Assembly: GCA_029936395.1 (NCBI GenBank)
Contig: JAPYSW010000004.1
Coordinates: 1-49,711 of the forward strand
DNA: 49,711 bases
Source: Candidatus Poseidoniia archaeon
GTDB taxonomy: Archaea > Thermoplasmatota > Poseidoniia > MGIII > CG-Epi1
Direction of reading: 5' to 3'
Numbering within the stretch: position 1 is the first letter of the stretch; each line of letters opens with the position of its first letter. Below are positions 16,660-27,000 of this stretch, in pieces. The notes beneath the pieces were generated by a model. The model searched no databases. It saw only the letters and a list, made by a program, of their open reading frames with translations, and had not been told where the DNA came from. A program made the translations under genes and the position numbers.

Positions 16660-19559
16660 TAACGTCTTCTACGTGCTAAAGCTACAACACCAAATATAGA
16701 CATTGCAATAGTTACTGAAATTGATGGAAGACCCAAAAGTCCTTCATCGTCTTCTTCACCAGTATCTACTGTTTCAGATGTTCCAAAGGTAGTCAATAAT
16801 GAAGGATAAATATTATCTAATTCATTTACTTCTTTTATTTTGTCCTCGCAAACATTTGTGTCTTCATCACAAATTATGGGATCTACAACTGCCACAAAAA
16901 TAAAATCTCCAGTAAGATGGGCCCAAGTAAATGAAACTGGTCTAGAATCTCCTTTTAATATTCCTTCAATAGTCTTTACTGTAAGTGATTCTATTGGTGT
17001 TCCTTCTCCATCATCATAATCTGATGCTCGATAAATCAAAAGACCGACATTGACATTTAAATTTGATTGTTCACCTTGTGGATATCCTATTGTTACCTTA
17101 ATTGTTGCGGAGCCCTGTGAATCAGTAACTTTAATAGATTCCACCAATAAATTAGTCGTAAGCTTTTCAACGATGAGCTCACGGTAAACTTCATCATTTT
17201 CAGATTTCACATTTATCTCACTATTTACTTCTACAGTAATATTGTATGTATCGCTTCGACTTGCCTCTGGAATCCAAGGAATAACTACTGTTTGGACATT
17301 ATAACTTGAATTGAAATCTATGTAGGCATAACTTCCTGATACTGAATAACCAGTTCCGACTGGATAAAATCCAGTTGTATTTTCGCTAGATAACTCCAAT
17401 ACTTCACCCCATCCAAAGGTACCATCAATAGATATATTAAAATGAAGCCGATATGTACCTTCATCTGGAACATTATACATTCCTAAGTCAAAAGTCAAAG
17501 AATGGTCTACACCAGCTAGCCCCTCCCCCACTATAACACTAAAATTATTTACGTAAGCATCTAATGAACTTACCGCATATATATTCTTGAATTTTTCATT
17601 GTTATTCTCATTTTCTTCAGAAATTAGCTTATCCTCATCAACTTTAGCAATAACACGATACTGTGCATTCTCTGAAAATATGAAGGGAATTGATATCTCT
17701 ACACTCTCACCAACTGCTAAAGCTTGATCTACATTTATGGTTGCCAATTTTGTTGCAAATGGTGCAGATGTATAAAATGAAACCTCTAATTTTGTACCTT
17801 CGCTTGAAGTCATATTCCTTATTCCTGAATTTACTATAGTTGCAACAATTTCTGAAGAAATACCTACCATAGCGTACCCCTCATCATTAATAGGATCTAT
17901 AGATACACTTGTTACTTCTAAATCCGGAAGTTTTTCAAAAACTTCTATATATTTGTCGCTATCGAATTCATTATTAGCATCATCCCATTCCAAAATATTT
18001 TCCTCTCTATCTACGTATGCATAAAACTCATAAAATCCTAATTTAGTTGGAGTCCATGCATATTCGAAAAAAGTTGTTTCAGGAGCTAAACCAATGGTTC
18101 TTGATTCATCTATTTGAAACCAATCAATTGTATTTAAATCTGGATCTCTGATTTTTAGGTATACTTCAACATCATTAGCCATAGCATCACCCATAGATGT
18201 TTGAGTAATGGCAACCTGAATAATTTTTTCATCATTTTGATATACTTTATCAATACCTTGATTAATTCCTGCAACTATTAAATCAGGTCTTTGCTCTACC
18301 AGATTAAAATAACCATCATGGATTTTAAACCATTCAAGCATATTATTATCTTCATTGGATTCCTTGATTACATTCTCAGAATCTGCAACTATTCTAATAT
18401 TCCATAGGCCTGCATCATTAGAACTTGTAGACCAATTTACACCTAAAATGGCATCATCTTCCATTGTTTGTCCGGAACTAATCGGCGTTTTAATTGAAGC
18501 TGTTGTATTAACAGGAACCCAAATTTGGCCAGTACAATCTCCATCAGGACATTTCTTAACTTCAATACTCATTGTAAAATTACCTTCTCGTGGTGGATCA
18601 TCAAAAGGACCTGGTGGAACTGCATCTCCTTCTCCAGTATTTGATACCGCATAGTAGAAAGAAATTGTCATACCTGCCACTGCATTTTCAGGTTCTGCAC
18701 GCATTGAATTTAAACCTGAAGCTTCAGATATAAGTAAGTCAGCTTCACTACAATCTCCGATACAAATTTCCCATACATCTACGTTATTATCCAAATCAGG
18801 ATCTTCAACAGTATTATTTTCATCAGAGTCGATGATTACTGTAAATTTATATTTACCATCTGGAGTTCCTTCAGGTATAGTGTAAGGCCATTCCATTCGT
18901 TCAGCTTCAGGAGGAGCATCGGGAGGTGGTGGACTGACATAAGAAAACGTAACTGGTGATGGTTCAAAATAATTAGTAGCATCGTCATCTATAGAGTCAA
19001 AATAAGCCATAAAAGTTACTGGATTAAGTGTACTTACTGTACCATCATTACCATACTCAAAAAGGACATTTACTTCCTCACCAGCTGCAAAATTAGACCC
19101 TTCTATCTGAAACTCTGTAAATAAATCGGCTTCACCAGTTTCAGGTTCAACATTGATATAGTTCTCAAACTCTCCATAGTCTGAATCACTGTAAAATATA
19201 GTTCCAGAAAAACAAACTTCTCCAGTCTCATCAAAAGTAATTGACAGAGTAACATCACCATCTTGGCCAGCACTCATAGTTATTAAATCAGATTCACTTG
19301 CTAAAGTAGTCAAATCGCAATCTTCATACAATCTAACCGTTGCATCATAATCTGAGCTGCCATCATTATCCCATTCTACAATAATATCATAAGCTATATT
19401 GGCTCTTGGTGGTGGTGTTCCATCTGGTTCAAACATGTAACTAACTTCCAAATCATCACTTGGAGTCGCCTGTACGCCTGACACCAACAGAATACTTGAA
19501 AAAACCAAAACTGCAGTTACTGCGCTTGCTAGCAATTTACTTTTATAATTTCCATTCAT
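16659..19559 (-). CDS. Large secreted CARDB-repeat surface protein with GLPSIS-type tail
   Basis: The start is ATG 19559, which opens a signal peptide (NGNYKSKLLASAVTAVLVFSSILLVSGVQA). The longer frame to 19670 adds a non-signal leader and would overlap the divergent gene. The mature protein has about six CARDB/Ig-like units with the recurrent ending 'V(D)xxNxixExdExNN' (for example IDSDENNTVEDPDLDNN, VDREENILEWDDANNEF and VDEDKLISEENENNNE). These acidic turns suit calcium binding. The C-terminus is GLPSISVTIAMSIFGVVALARRRR. Probably an abundant cell-surface or adhesion protein. It is divergent from the uracil-DNA glycosylase gene and coupled to the GPN GTPase. Confidence 0.85.
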   Translation of the reverse strand: MNGNYKSKLLASAVTAVLVFSSILLVSGVQATPSDDLEVSYMFEPDGTPPPRANIAYDIIVEWDNDGSSDYDATVRLYEDCDLTTLASESDLITMSAGQDGDVTLSITFDETGEVCFSGTIFYSDSDYGEFENYINVEPETGEADLFTEFQIEGSNFAAGEEVNVLFEYGNDGTVSTLNPVTFMAYFDSIDDDATNYFEPSPVTFSYVSPPPPDAPPEAERMEWPYTIPEGTPDGKYKFTVIIDSDENNTVEDPDLDNNVDVWEICIGDCSEADLLISEASGLNSMRAEPENAVAGMTISFYYAVSNTGEGDAVPPGPFDDPPREGNFTMSIEVKKCPDGDCTGQIWVPVNTTASIKTPISSGQTMEDDAILGVNWSTSSNDAGLWNIRIVADSENVIKESNEDNNMLEWFKIHDGYFNLVEQRPDLIVAGINQGIDKVYQNDEKIIQVAITQTSMGDAMANDVEVYLKIRDPDLNTIDWFQIDESRTIGLAPETTFFEYAWTPTKLGFYEFYAYVDREENILEWDDANNEFDSDKYIEVFEKLPDLEVTSVSIDPINDEGYAMVGISSEIVATIVNSGIRNMTSSEGTKLEVSFYTSAPFATKLATINVDQALAVGESVEISIPFIFSENAQYRVIAKVDEDKLISEENENNNEKFKNIYAVSSLDAYVNNFSVIVGEGLAGVDHSLTFDLGMYNVPDEGTYRLHFNISIDGTFGWGEVLELSSENTTGFYPVGTGYSVSGSYAYIDFNSSYNVQTVVIPWIPEASRSDTYNITVEVNSEINVKSENDEVYRELIVEKLTTNLLVESIKVTDSQGSATIKVTIGYPQGEQSNLNVNVGLLIYRASDYDDGEGTPIESLTVKTIEGILKGDSRPVSFTWAHLTGDFIFVAVVDPIICDEDTNVCEDKIKEVNELDNIYPSLLTTFGTSETVDTGEEDDEGLLGLPSISVTIAMSIFGVVALARRRR

Positions 19560-19588
19560 TATAATCGCCCTATGTTCTAACTTTGAGG

Positions 19589-19601
19589 CCCTTAATAAGG
19601 G
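19589..19601. promoter_or_regulatory. CCCTT-AAT-AAGGG dyad between CARDB gene and udgB
   Basis: The 68-bp divergent gap contains an inverted repeat CCCTT (19589-19593) and AAGGG (19597-19601) around an AT core. A TTATTATATG stretch lies at 19605-19615. The dyad's TTAATAA core could be a box A for either side, or the arms an operator. The spacing to starts (about 32 and 37 nt) is larger than elsewhere in the window, so the assignment is uncertain. Confidence 0.35.
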
Positions 19602-19627
19602 GTTTGTTATTATATGATTATTTAAAA

Positions 19628-20293
19628 ATGTATATAGATATAAATGTTTTTGATGATCGAGTAATCTCATGCCAAAAATGTCCTCGACTAATTGAATATG
19701 CGAATCAAACTAAAAAAAACCACAAGAAAAAAGATTTTGTAAATGACGATTATTGGTGCAAACCAGTACCATCATTCGGAAGTTTAGATTCAGAAATCTT
19801 AATTGTCGGATTAGCACCTGGAAAACATGGTGCTGGGAGAACTGGACGCCCATTTACAGGAGACTATGCTGGAGACATATTATACAAAGCCCTTTATGAG
19901 TCTGGATTCTCTAACTCTAAATACAGCATCTCTAGATCTGACAAACTAATGTTAAATAATGTTAGAATCTCTAATGCCGTTAGATGTGCACCACCTCAGA
20001 ATAAACCTACTAATGAAGAAATCGTTAATTGTCGGCCTTTTTTAATCGAAGAAATAAAAATGATGGCTAGACTAAAATATATACTAGCTCTAGGTAGTTT
20101 GGCACATAGACAAATTATTCAATGCATAGGAGAAACACAATCAAATTATAAATTTAAACATAATGTTAAACATAAAATTCCTGATTTAAAATGGAAATTA
20201 GTAAATTCTTACCATACCAGCCGTTACAATATAAACACAAAAAGATTAACCTATGAAATGTTTTTGAAAGTCATTGATAAACTGAACCATTAA
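19628..20293 (+). CDS. Uracil-DNA glycosylase, family 5 (UdgB)
   Basis: A base-excision repair enzyme. The iron-sulfur Cys set is visible: CQKC near the N-terminus, Cys of DDYWCKP and Cys of NAVRCAPPQNKP. Motif A, GLAPGKHGAGRTGRPFTGD, lacks the catalytic Asp/Asn and is typical of family 5; motif B is NSYHTSRYN. The start ATG 19628 (MYIDINVFDDRVISCQKC) is preferred; the frame extends upstream to 19583 but the extra residues carry no family similarity. Family 5 enzymes act on uracil, hypoxanthine and related damage. Length is about 221 aa. Confidence 0.92.
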   Translation: MYIDINVFDDRVISCQKCPRLIEYANQTKKNHKKKDFVNDDYWCKPVPSFGSLDSEILIVGLAPGKHGAGRTGRPFTGDYAGDILYKALYESGFSNSKYSISRSDKLMLNNVRISNAVRCAPPQNKPTNEEIVNCRPFLIEEIKMMARLKYILALGSLAHRQIIQCIGETQSNYKFKHNVKHKIPDLKWKLVNSYHTSRYNINTKRLTYEMFLKVIDKLNH

Positions 20294-20302
20294 TTTTTAT
20301 TC

Positions 20303-20896
20303 ATGTCTCTAGATACAGTTACAGTGACTAATCATAGAATATCTAATTTATTGACAGCAATCCTTCTTTTTACAATTGGATGCGGAGGACGAATTATGCT
20401 TCACGATTATCCTAATTTTGAAACTGTGATGGTGTCTATATTTTTAGCGTCAATGCTACTACCATTAAGTATGTCATTCATAGTTACTATTTCTATAATA
20501 CTCTTTAGTGACATATATCTAGGCTATTTTGGAACTTCCAAAATAATTCTTTTTACTTATTCTGGATTCTTATTAGTATCTCTTGTTACCTCCAAGTTCA
20601 AGAATCATATTAAGGGTGATTATAGCTCAAATACGGTTTATAAATTCAGTGCATCTGGCATTATATTTGCCGGCATCTATGATATTTGGACGAACTTGGG
20701 AGTTTTTTTATTATCCTATGAATTAACTTTTGGAAATTTAATTTTGGTATATATTTTGGGAATTCCATTTATGATTTATCATCTATTATCTAGTGTAATA
20801 ACATTTACACTTCTTGGGTTTCCTCTTTATTATTTATTTACAACAAATAATAAAAATGAATATAATATACCCACAATAACCGAATTGAAATCTTAA
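20303..20896 (+). CDS. ECF-type substrate-binding (S) component-like membrane protein, DUF6580-like
   Basis: A 197-aa integral membrane protein with about 5-6 helices. The segment GRIMLHDYPNFETVMVSIFLAS, then SDIYLGYFG, and a distal IYDIWTNLGVFLL resemble DUF6580/ECF-S proteins (R..PHPxNFxPv.A..LF..., SDl.lG, and T/D-N-x-G-V). Such proteins capture vitamins, including cobalamin, for ECF transporters, whose A and T subunits are not in this window. The gene starts 9 bp after udgB. It is followed by a DUF4430 protein, which fits a cobalamin-binding partner outside the membrane. Family assignment is by pattern and moderately certain. Confidence 0.55.
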   Translation: MSLDTVTVTNHRISNLLTAILLFTIGCGGRIMLHDYPNFETVMVSIFLASMLLPLSMSFIVTISIILFSDIYLGYFGTSKIILFTYSGFLLVSLVTSKFKNHIKGDYSSNTVYKFSASGIIFAGIYDIWTNLGVFLLSYELTFGNLILVYILGIPFMIYHLLSSVITFTLLGFPLYYLFTTNNKNEYNIPTITELKS

Positions 20897-20913
20897 AGAA
20901 ACTAAACTTAGTC

Positions 20914-20922
20914 TTTTTATAG
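20914..20922 (+). promoter_or_regulatory. Box A for the DUF4430 gene
   Basis: TTTTTATAG is centred about 26 nt before the GTG at 20944. Together with the equally spaced GTG this indicates a leaderless transcript separate from the upstream membrane gene. Confidence 0.5.
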
Positions 20923-20943
20923 TTAGATTCAAATGAAAAATTA

Positions 20944-21387
20944 GTGAGTGAAACTCGTAATGTAATTATTGCAATACTTGTCGTTAACTTGTTAGCTTTT
21001 AGCGGCATTATATATGAAACTGGATATTTTGAAGATGGTGATCTAGATACGTCAACGATTGTAACTGCTAAAATTATAATTCAATTCAAGAATTTGGGAG
21101 ATAATGATACCAAAATATTTGATGAGATAACTACCTCTGAAGCAACCCCTTATGGGATTTTGATTGCAGCTAGTGAAAATAGTTATTCTGTGACTGCATC
21201 GACACATTCTGTTTATGGATTGTACATAAATTCTATAGATGGGTGGGGAGACTGTAATGAATGTCAAAATGAGGACGGTTATTTCTGGATTTATTCGGTA
21301 AATAATGAGAGTGGAGATTTGGCAGCTAATCGAAAAGTTATCAATGACAATGACATTATAGAATGGATTTACACAAGCGAATATTAA
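20944..21387 (+). CDS. Membrane-anchored DUF4430 (transcobalamin C-terminal-like) protein
   Basis: A 147-aa protein starting at GTG. An N-terminal hydrophobic helix (VIIAILVVNLLAFSGIIYETGYF) serves as signal anchor. The rest matches the DUF4430 layout: a YGLYINSIDGW strand, then DGYFWIYSVNNESGDLAANRKVINDNDIIEWIYTSEY, with the hallmark WxYxVN...dxDxIxWxY ending. DUF4430 is the cobalamin-contacting domain of transcobalamin/intrinsic factor and occurs in bacterial ECF-linked lipoproteins. A pair of Cys (GDCNEC) may form a disulfide. With the neighbouring ECF-S-like protein it suggests vitamin B12 capture at the cell surface. Confidence 0.7.
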   Translation: MSETRNVIIAILVVNLLAFSGIIYETGYFEDGDLDTSTIVTAKIIIQFKNLGDNDTKIFDEITTSEATPYGILIAASENSYSVTASTHSVYGLYINSIDGWGDCNECQNEDGYFWIYSVNNESGDLAANRKVINDNDIIEWIYTSEY

Positions 21388-21398
21388 TCTAAAGAGTG

Positions 21399-21406
21399 TT
21401 TTTATA
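21399..21406 (+). promoter_or_regulatory. Box A for the clostripain-family gene
   Basis: TTTTTATA is centred about 26 nt before the GTG at 21428. It is almost the same element (TTTTTATAG) as the one before the DUF4430 gene, so the two may be expressed alike. Confidence 0.5.
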
Positions 21407-21427
21407 GATGCTTAACAGGACTGGGCT

Positions 21428-24013
21428 GTGAAACGGGTCCTGCTATATGCAATAGCATTCTTTCTAATTTTCCCTTCAGGTAATCTTAGTGTGGCTGAAG
21501 TAGAAGATATCCCTGAGTGGGGATTTTATGTATATATGGCTGGAGATAATTCACTATATGAAGAAGCTGAAGACGATTTGAATGAAATGAAAATGGTTGG
21601 TTCAAATGATGATTTAGAAATTGTAGTATTAACTGATCAAAATATGAATGATGATTCACATGCATATCATGTAATTAAACATGACTTAGAAGAAACTCCA
21701 TTAAATGAAATAAACTCAAATTGGGATAATGAATTAGACATGGGCAATGGAGATACGCTTAGAGATTTTATGATCTGGGCTTCATCAGAATACCCGGCCC
21801 AAAGAAAAGTTTTGATTATTTGGAATCATGGTAGTGGATGGAAAAAGGTTGCTGAAGATAAAAACAGCCATCTCGATGTTCCTGAAATAAGGGAAGCATT
21901 AGAAGAATATAGAACGATAACTGGTGAACCTCAATTGACCATGCTTGGATTCGACGCATGTTTAATGGGTATGTTTGAAATTGCTTATGAACTGAAAGAC
22001 CAAGCTGAAATGATACATGGATCTGAAGCTTATGAACCACTAGAAGGATGGACATATAATCATCTTTTGTATAAATTAAATGAAGATACTACCAATGAGC
22101 AATTCGCCCATGATGTAGTAAATGATTATATTGAATCATATCGTAATGGTTCAGTGTATACTAGTTATTCAGTTACAGCTTCTGTAGTGGACACTGAAAA
22201 ATTAGGCAATATTTGGAATGAACTAGATAATTTAAGCTCTGAAATTAATAGTATTTTACCCGTATATTATGATGAAATCAGTACATCAAGAGAAGAGACT
22301 CAACGATATGACCAAAATCCAGATTATAGAGATTTATACGATTTTACAATAAATCTAGAGAATATAATACCTGTAACTGACGTAAAGACTAAAGCTAAAG
22401 AACTTCAAAGGGCAATAGAAGAAACAATGATTGTAGAAGATCATTGGCAAAAACCAGGTAAATTAAATGTTGATAAGGCACATGGATTAACTATCTATTT
22501 TCCAACCAATGGCGCTGAGACAGGTTATAATAATCTTATAATTAATAATAATAAATGGTTTGAATTTATTGAAAACTTTAAAAATGAGATTACGCCTGAA
22601 AGCCATTTCACTGAATTAAATATAGATAGCATAGACACTGGAACTGGATACAATGATAGTGTAAGAATTAATGGAAACTACGCTGGTGATGCCTCAAAAA
22701 TAAAGATTCGACTGATAAATTCTGAAAATATCGTAACAAACCGATATGATGGAGAAGTGAATAATGGTAATATTGATAATATTTTATTACAACCTACAAA
22801 ATCAGGTAATTATTCATTAGAAATTGGAATCTATAATAATGAAGGATTTCTCGAAGACCACCATATAAATGAAAATCTATTCATAAATCTTCAATTACCT
22901 GATTTGTTAGTGAAATCACCTAAAATAATGGTTACAATGAAAGATGGTACAAAACATGAAGTTGAAAATGTTCAGGAAGGTGATAATTTTACTATACATG
23001 GTGAAATTCAAAATATTGGAACTGTAAAATCTAATAATATAACAATTCTAGTAAATACTACCACTTTATCAACTAGCAATACTATTGAAACCATATTTAG
23101 TTATAATGAAATTTTACCTAATCAAAAGAAAGAGTGGAGCCTGAAAATTTCAAATCCATCAATAAATGAAGTTATCCAGATACGTGTCAGTGCATCATCT
23201 ACCGATCCGTTCGAAATAGATCCCGAAAATAATTATACTATAAAATCTTTACGAGTTTTTCCTTTCAATTCTGACAATCCTATTTCACATGAATATAATC
23301 TAATCAGTGAAAATAAAAATATACTAGAGATCAAAGCAGATAATGAAAACAACTATGAGTTTTCATGGTTAGAAAGTTATCTAATTATAACTAGTACTAA
23401 AGAGCAATCTTGGGATTCTATTAGTATTAATCCTATTTTAATGGATGGATGGGAATTTGAATCTGAAACGGTTCTGCATCTCACTGATGAATCTAAATCA
23501 TTGATACGATTGAAGCCGCCTCTAAATACTGAAGCTAAAGAATACAAATTAAATGTGAACCTGATTGATAGAAATGGTGAACTTGCAGGAAATGGGGAGA
23601 TTACTGTTAATGTTCCTCAATATTATGGAATTGGGATAAAAGCTGAACAGATTGGTCAAAAACTATACTTGGAGATACAGAATACTGGAAATGGAAACGA
23701 CTTTTTTACTCTCAATAAAGAACTAGAAGAAGGTCTTGACCTATACTTGACTGAGACCTATTTTGAATTGAAACCCTTTGAATATAGAAATATTCAAGGT
23801 ATAGGAATAGAAATGAATAATTCGAACACATATACTGCTAAATTTATTGTACAAAGTATTGGAAATTCTAATATCTCTGCTGAAATTTCAATTGATGTTC
23901 AAAATGAAGAATCAGTGACTAATTATCCAAAATATGATCGTATGTCTGGACTTTTAGCAGTATTAGGACTTATTGGATTAGTGTACATTATCTATAATCG
24001 AAGATTAGAATAA
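21428..24013 (+). CDS. Secreted clostripain-family (C11) cysteine peptidase
   Basis: An exported 861-aa protein. The signal peptide is VLLYAIAFFLIFPSGNLSVA. The C11 peptidase domain spans about residues 30-390, with the catalytic His in VLIIWNHGSGW and Cys in LGFDACLMGMFEIAYEL. CARDB/Ig-like domains follow, for example IHGEIQNIGTVKSNNITI. A C-terminal membrane helix ends in NRRLE. C11 enzymes cleave after basic residues and usually self-activate. It probably degrades extracellular protein, with the anchor keeping it at the cell. The start is GTG. The neighbouring subtilisin-like protease has a parallel architecture, so the two form an extracellular proteolysis pair. Confidence 0.9.
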   Translation: MKRVLLYAIAFFLIFPSGNLSVAEVEDIPEWGFYVYMAGDNSLYEEAEDDLNEMKMVGSNDDLEIVVLTDQNMNDDSHAYHVIKHDLEETPLNEINSNWDNELDMGNGDTLRDFMIWASSEYPAQRKVLIIWNHGSGWKKVAEDKNSHLDVPEIREALEEYRTITGEPQLTMLGFDACLMGMFEIAYELKDQAEMIHGSEAYEPLEGWTYNHLLYKLNEDTTNEQFAHDVVNDYIESYRNGSVYTSYSVTASVVDTEKLGNIWNELDNLSSEINSILPVYYDEISTSREETQRYDQNPDYRDLYDFTINLENIIPVTDVKTKAKELQRAIEETMIVEDHWQKPGKLNVDKAHGLTIYFPTNGAETGYNNLIINNNKWFEFIENFKNEITPESHFTELNIDSIDTGTGYNDSVRINGNYAGDASKIKIRLINSENIVTNRYDGEVNNGNIDNILLQPTKSGNYSLEIGIYNNEGFLEDHHINENLFINLQLPDLLVKSPKIMVTMKDGTKHEVENVQEGDNFTIHGEIQNIGTVKSNNITILVNTTTLSTSNTIETIFSYNEILPNQKKEWSLKISNPSINEVIQIRVSASSTDPFEIDPENNYTIKSLRVFPFNSDNPISHEYNLISENKNILEIKADNENNYEFSWLESYLIITSTKEQSWDSISINPILMDGWEFESETVLHLTDESKSLIRLKPPLNTEAKEYKLNVNLIDRNGELAGNGEITVNVPQYYGIGIKAEQIGQKLYLEIQNTGNGNDFFTLNKELEEGLDLYLTETYFELKPFEYRNIQGIGIEMNNSNTYTAKFIVQSIGNSNISAEISIDVQNEESVTNYPKYDRMSGLLAVLGLIGLVYIIYNRRLE

Positions 24014-24025
24014 TCAGACACAACA

Positions 24026-24034
24026 TTTTTTAGA
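24026..24034 (+). promoter_or_regulatory. Box A for the subtilase gene
   Basis: ATTTTTTAGA-like element centred about 27 nt before the ATG at 24057, in the 43-bp gap after the clostripain-family gene. It suggests separate, leaderless expression. Confidence 0.4.
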
Positions 24035-24056
24035 CAAGGTCACTAATACCTAAATA

Positions 24057-27000
24057 ATGAGATGTCTTGGAATTGTCACTTTCTTGGTTTTAAGCACATT
24101 AATGCCTATGGTTTCAATGGCAGAGGAAGAACCTAAATTTGACAGCACCTTTTTTGATTTAAATGCTAATGGCCTAGATGATAGAATAGAACCATTAATC
24201 AACATACAAGAAGAAATAGATGTTATCCTTATGTTTACGGAAAGACCTACCCAATTGCATCATACAGAAATAAATAATATTGAAATTGAGGTTACACATG
24301 TTTACAAATATATTAATGCGATTAGATTAGATGACGTCCCATCAAATAAAATATTCGAATTAACAAAAATATCCAACCTGAAAATTGTAGAATGGCAAGC
24401 TCCAGTTCATACTTTTTTGGATACGGCTGCAAGTGCAATTAAAGTTAGAGAATCAAGTGAATATAGTCCAGTTGTCTGGGACAACAATGTCTATGGTGAA
24501 GGAATTAATGTAGCTGTTTTGGATACTGGAGTTGACAACGAACATGAGACCTTTGATGTTTTTGAAGATCAAGGCGTTAGAAGATTTATTGCTGGAATGA
24601 ATTGTGATGGGGGATGTCCAACAGATGATGATGGTAATTATCAATTTACTACAGAAGAGGATAGTAGTGAAGATCCCGATGATTTTGATGGACATGGAAC
24701 TCATGTGGCATCTACAGTTCTAGGAATGGGGGGAGACACTGGAGAAGATGGAGATGGCGATGATAATGGAGATGGAATACAAGACTATCTTGGAATTGCT
24801 CCTGCTGCAAGATTAATTGATATGAAAGTAATGGCTGATTGGGGTTCTGGATCTAGTGCTGACATTAATGAAGCTATTGAAGCTTGTATTGAGAATGTAA
24901 ATACGGATTGGGAAAATGACGGTGAGAAAAATAATGGTATACATGTTATGTCTATGTCACTTGGTACCACCAGCGGAAGTGATGGCTCAGATTCGCAATC
25001 TCAACTAGTAAATCAAGCTAATGCTGCCGGAATTGTAGTGGTCATAGCCATGGGAAATGATGGTGATGAAGAAGTTCCATCACCAGCTTCTGCAGACTGG
25101 AGTGTCGCAGTTGGAGCCATGGACAATATGAATAATATTAATCGAAATGATGACGATTTGGCAAGTTACAGTAATTATGGGCCAAGGGATGACGATGGAG
25201 ATAGTGACAGATGGGATGAACTGAAACCATCAATCGTAGCTCCTGGAAGTGATATAACTGCAGCACAAGGACATAGTAACTTTTTCGGTGAAAGTAGTGC
25301 CAGCGGATGGACTGCTAAATCAGGTACAAGCATGGCAACTCCTATTGTTTCAGGATTAGTTGCATTACTCCTTGAAGCTGACATCTCATTAAGGCCAACA
25401 TCTAACTCTAATCCAGCTCGTGATAGACTGCAGGAATACTCGGAAGCATGGGATGGCGAACATGACGGAAGTGCGTCTGAGCCAGATGAAAATGAAAAAT
25501 ACAACTATTATTATGGTAATGGTTATATTGACGGATATGAAATCGTAGACATTAACCAACCTGATGCAGTTATTACTGAAATCTCAACGGTACCCGAAGA
25601 ACCTGTTGAAGGAGATACAGTAACAATTTCAATAAAAGTTGAAAATGAAGGAAACATGGACATTGATAGCTCAGCTATCAAATTATTTGTGGACCAAAAT
25701 GAAATTGAAGATGATAATTCGCTAGGAACAATAAACGTAGGATCCAACACTATATGGACTTATGATTGGACACCAAATGAGGGTGAATATGAACTTCAAG
25801 CTGAAGTATATGATGTAAATCCGTCAGAAGGCAATATAGACAATAATTTGTTTGATACTACAATATCTGTTTCAGAAGCTCCAGCAGATGGTGCAGACTT
25901 AGCTATAACTGAAGTCTGGACAGATGATAACGATCCAATACATAATGAGCATATCAATATTTATGCTAAAATAAAGAATCAGGGGACTGAAGAAGCCATA
26001 GACTTTGAACTAAGATGGTATGATGATGATGTACGTTTTGCAACACTTGAAGGCGCTTCTGTTGATGTTGATGAAGAAATAACAATTTCTGGAAAATGGG
26101 TTGCTAAAGAGGGTGAAAGTAATTTAATTGCTAGACTTGTTAGTATTGAACCTGAAGACCAAAATAATAATAATGATAACAGAATGTTTTCTATTAATGT
26201 TGGGCCACCACCAGAAGAACCTGATTTCACACCTGCAAATATAAATATTGAAGGGACATTAGAAGAGGGACAAGAACTAACTATTAGCTTTGAAATTAAT
26301 AACCTAGGTAAAACTAACGGAAATATAGATTACAAGCTAATGATTGATAGTGTTACTATAGATGATGGAAATTTAGATGTTGGTGCAGAGGGAACCGAAA
26401 TAGTTAGTTATGATTGGGAAGCTGAAAAAGGGAATCATAACATAAAAATTAGCTTAGATAATTCTGATCCTGTAGAAACAACTGAAGATAATAATGAAGT
26501 AACAAAGGAAGTAGAAATTCAAGAACCTAAAGAAAATTTTGAATTAAAAAGTATTTCATGGAATGATCCACTAACTGTTGGCGAATCTACAACAATTATT
26601 GTAACTATCAATAATAATGGTGGAAAATCAGGCATTGCTACAATTACTACTTATGCAAAAGATAGTCTAATTGCCCAAACCGATATTGAGGTTTCAGCAG
26701 GACAAGAAGAAATGGTATCCTTTGAATGGACTCCATATGAACCTGGAAGCATACAAATTAAAGCCCAAATAGAGAATGTAGAAGAAACAATAACCAAGTA
26801 TGCATTTGTTCAAGAACCTGAAGAAGAAAATCTTGAACCTGTCGCAATCGGTATGATTTATATCAATGATTTAGCATCTAGTAATTCACTACTTACTGTA
26901 GTAAAACAAGAAGATAAAATAACATTTAATGCAGAAGAATCTTATGACTCTGATGGGACTATTATCAAATATGAATGGACTATATTACATATTTCTGATA

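Noticed and set aside
19560-19670. Longer N-terminus for the CARDB protein
   Set aside because: It would bury the signal peptide and run into the divergent udgB coding region.
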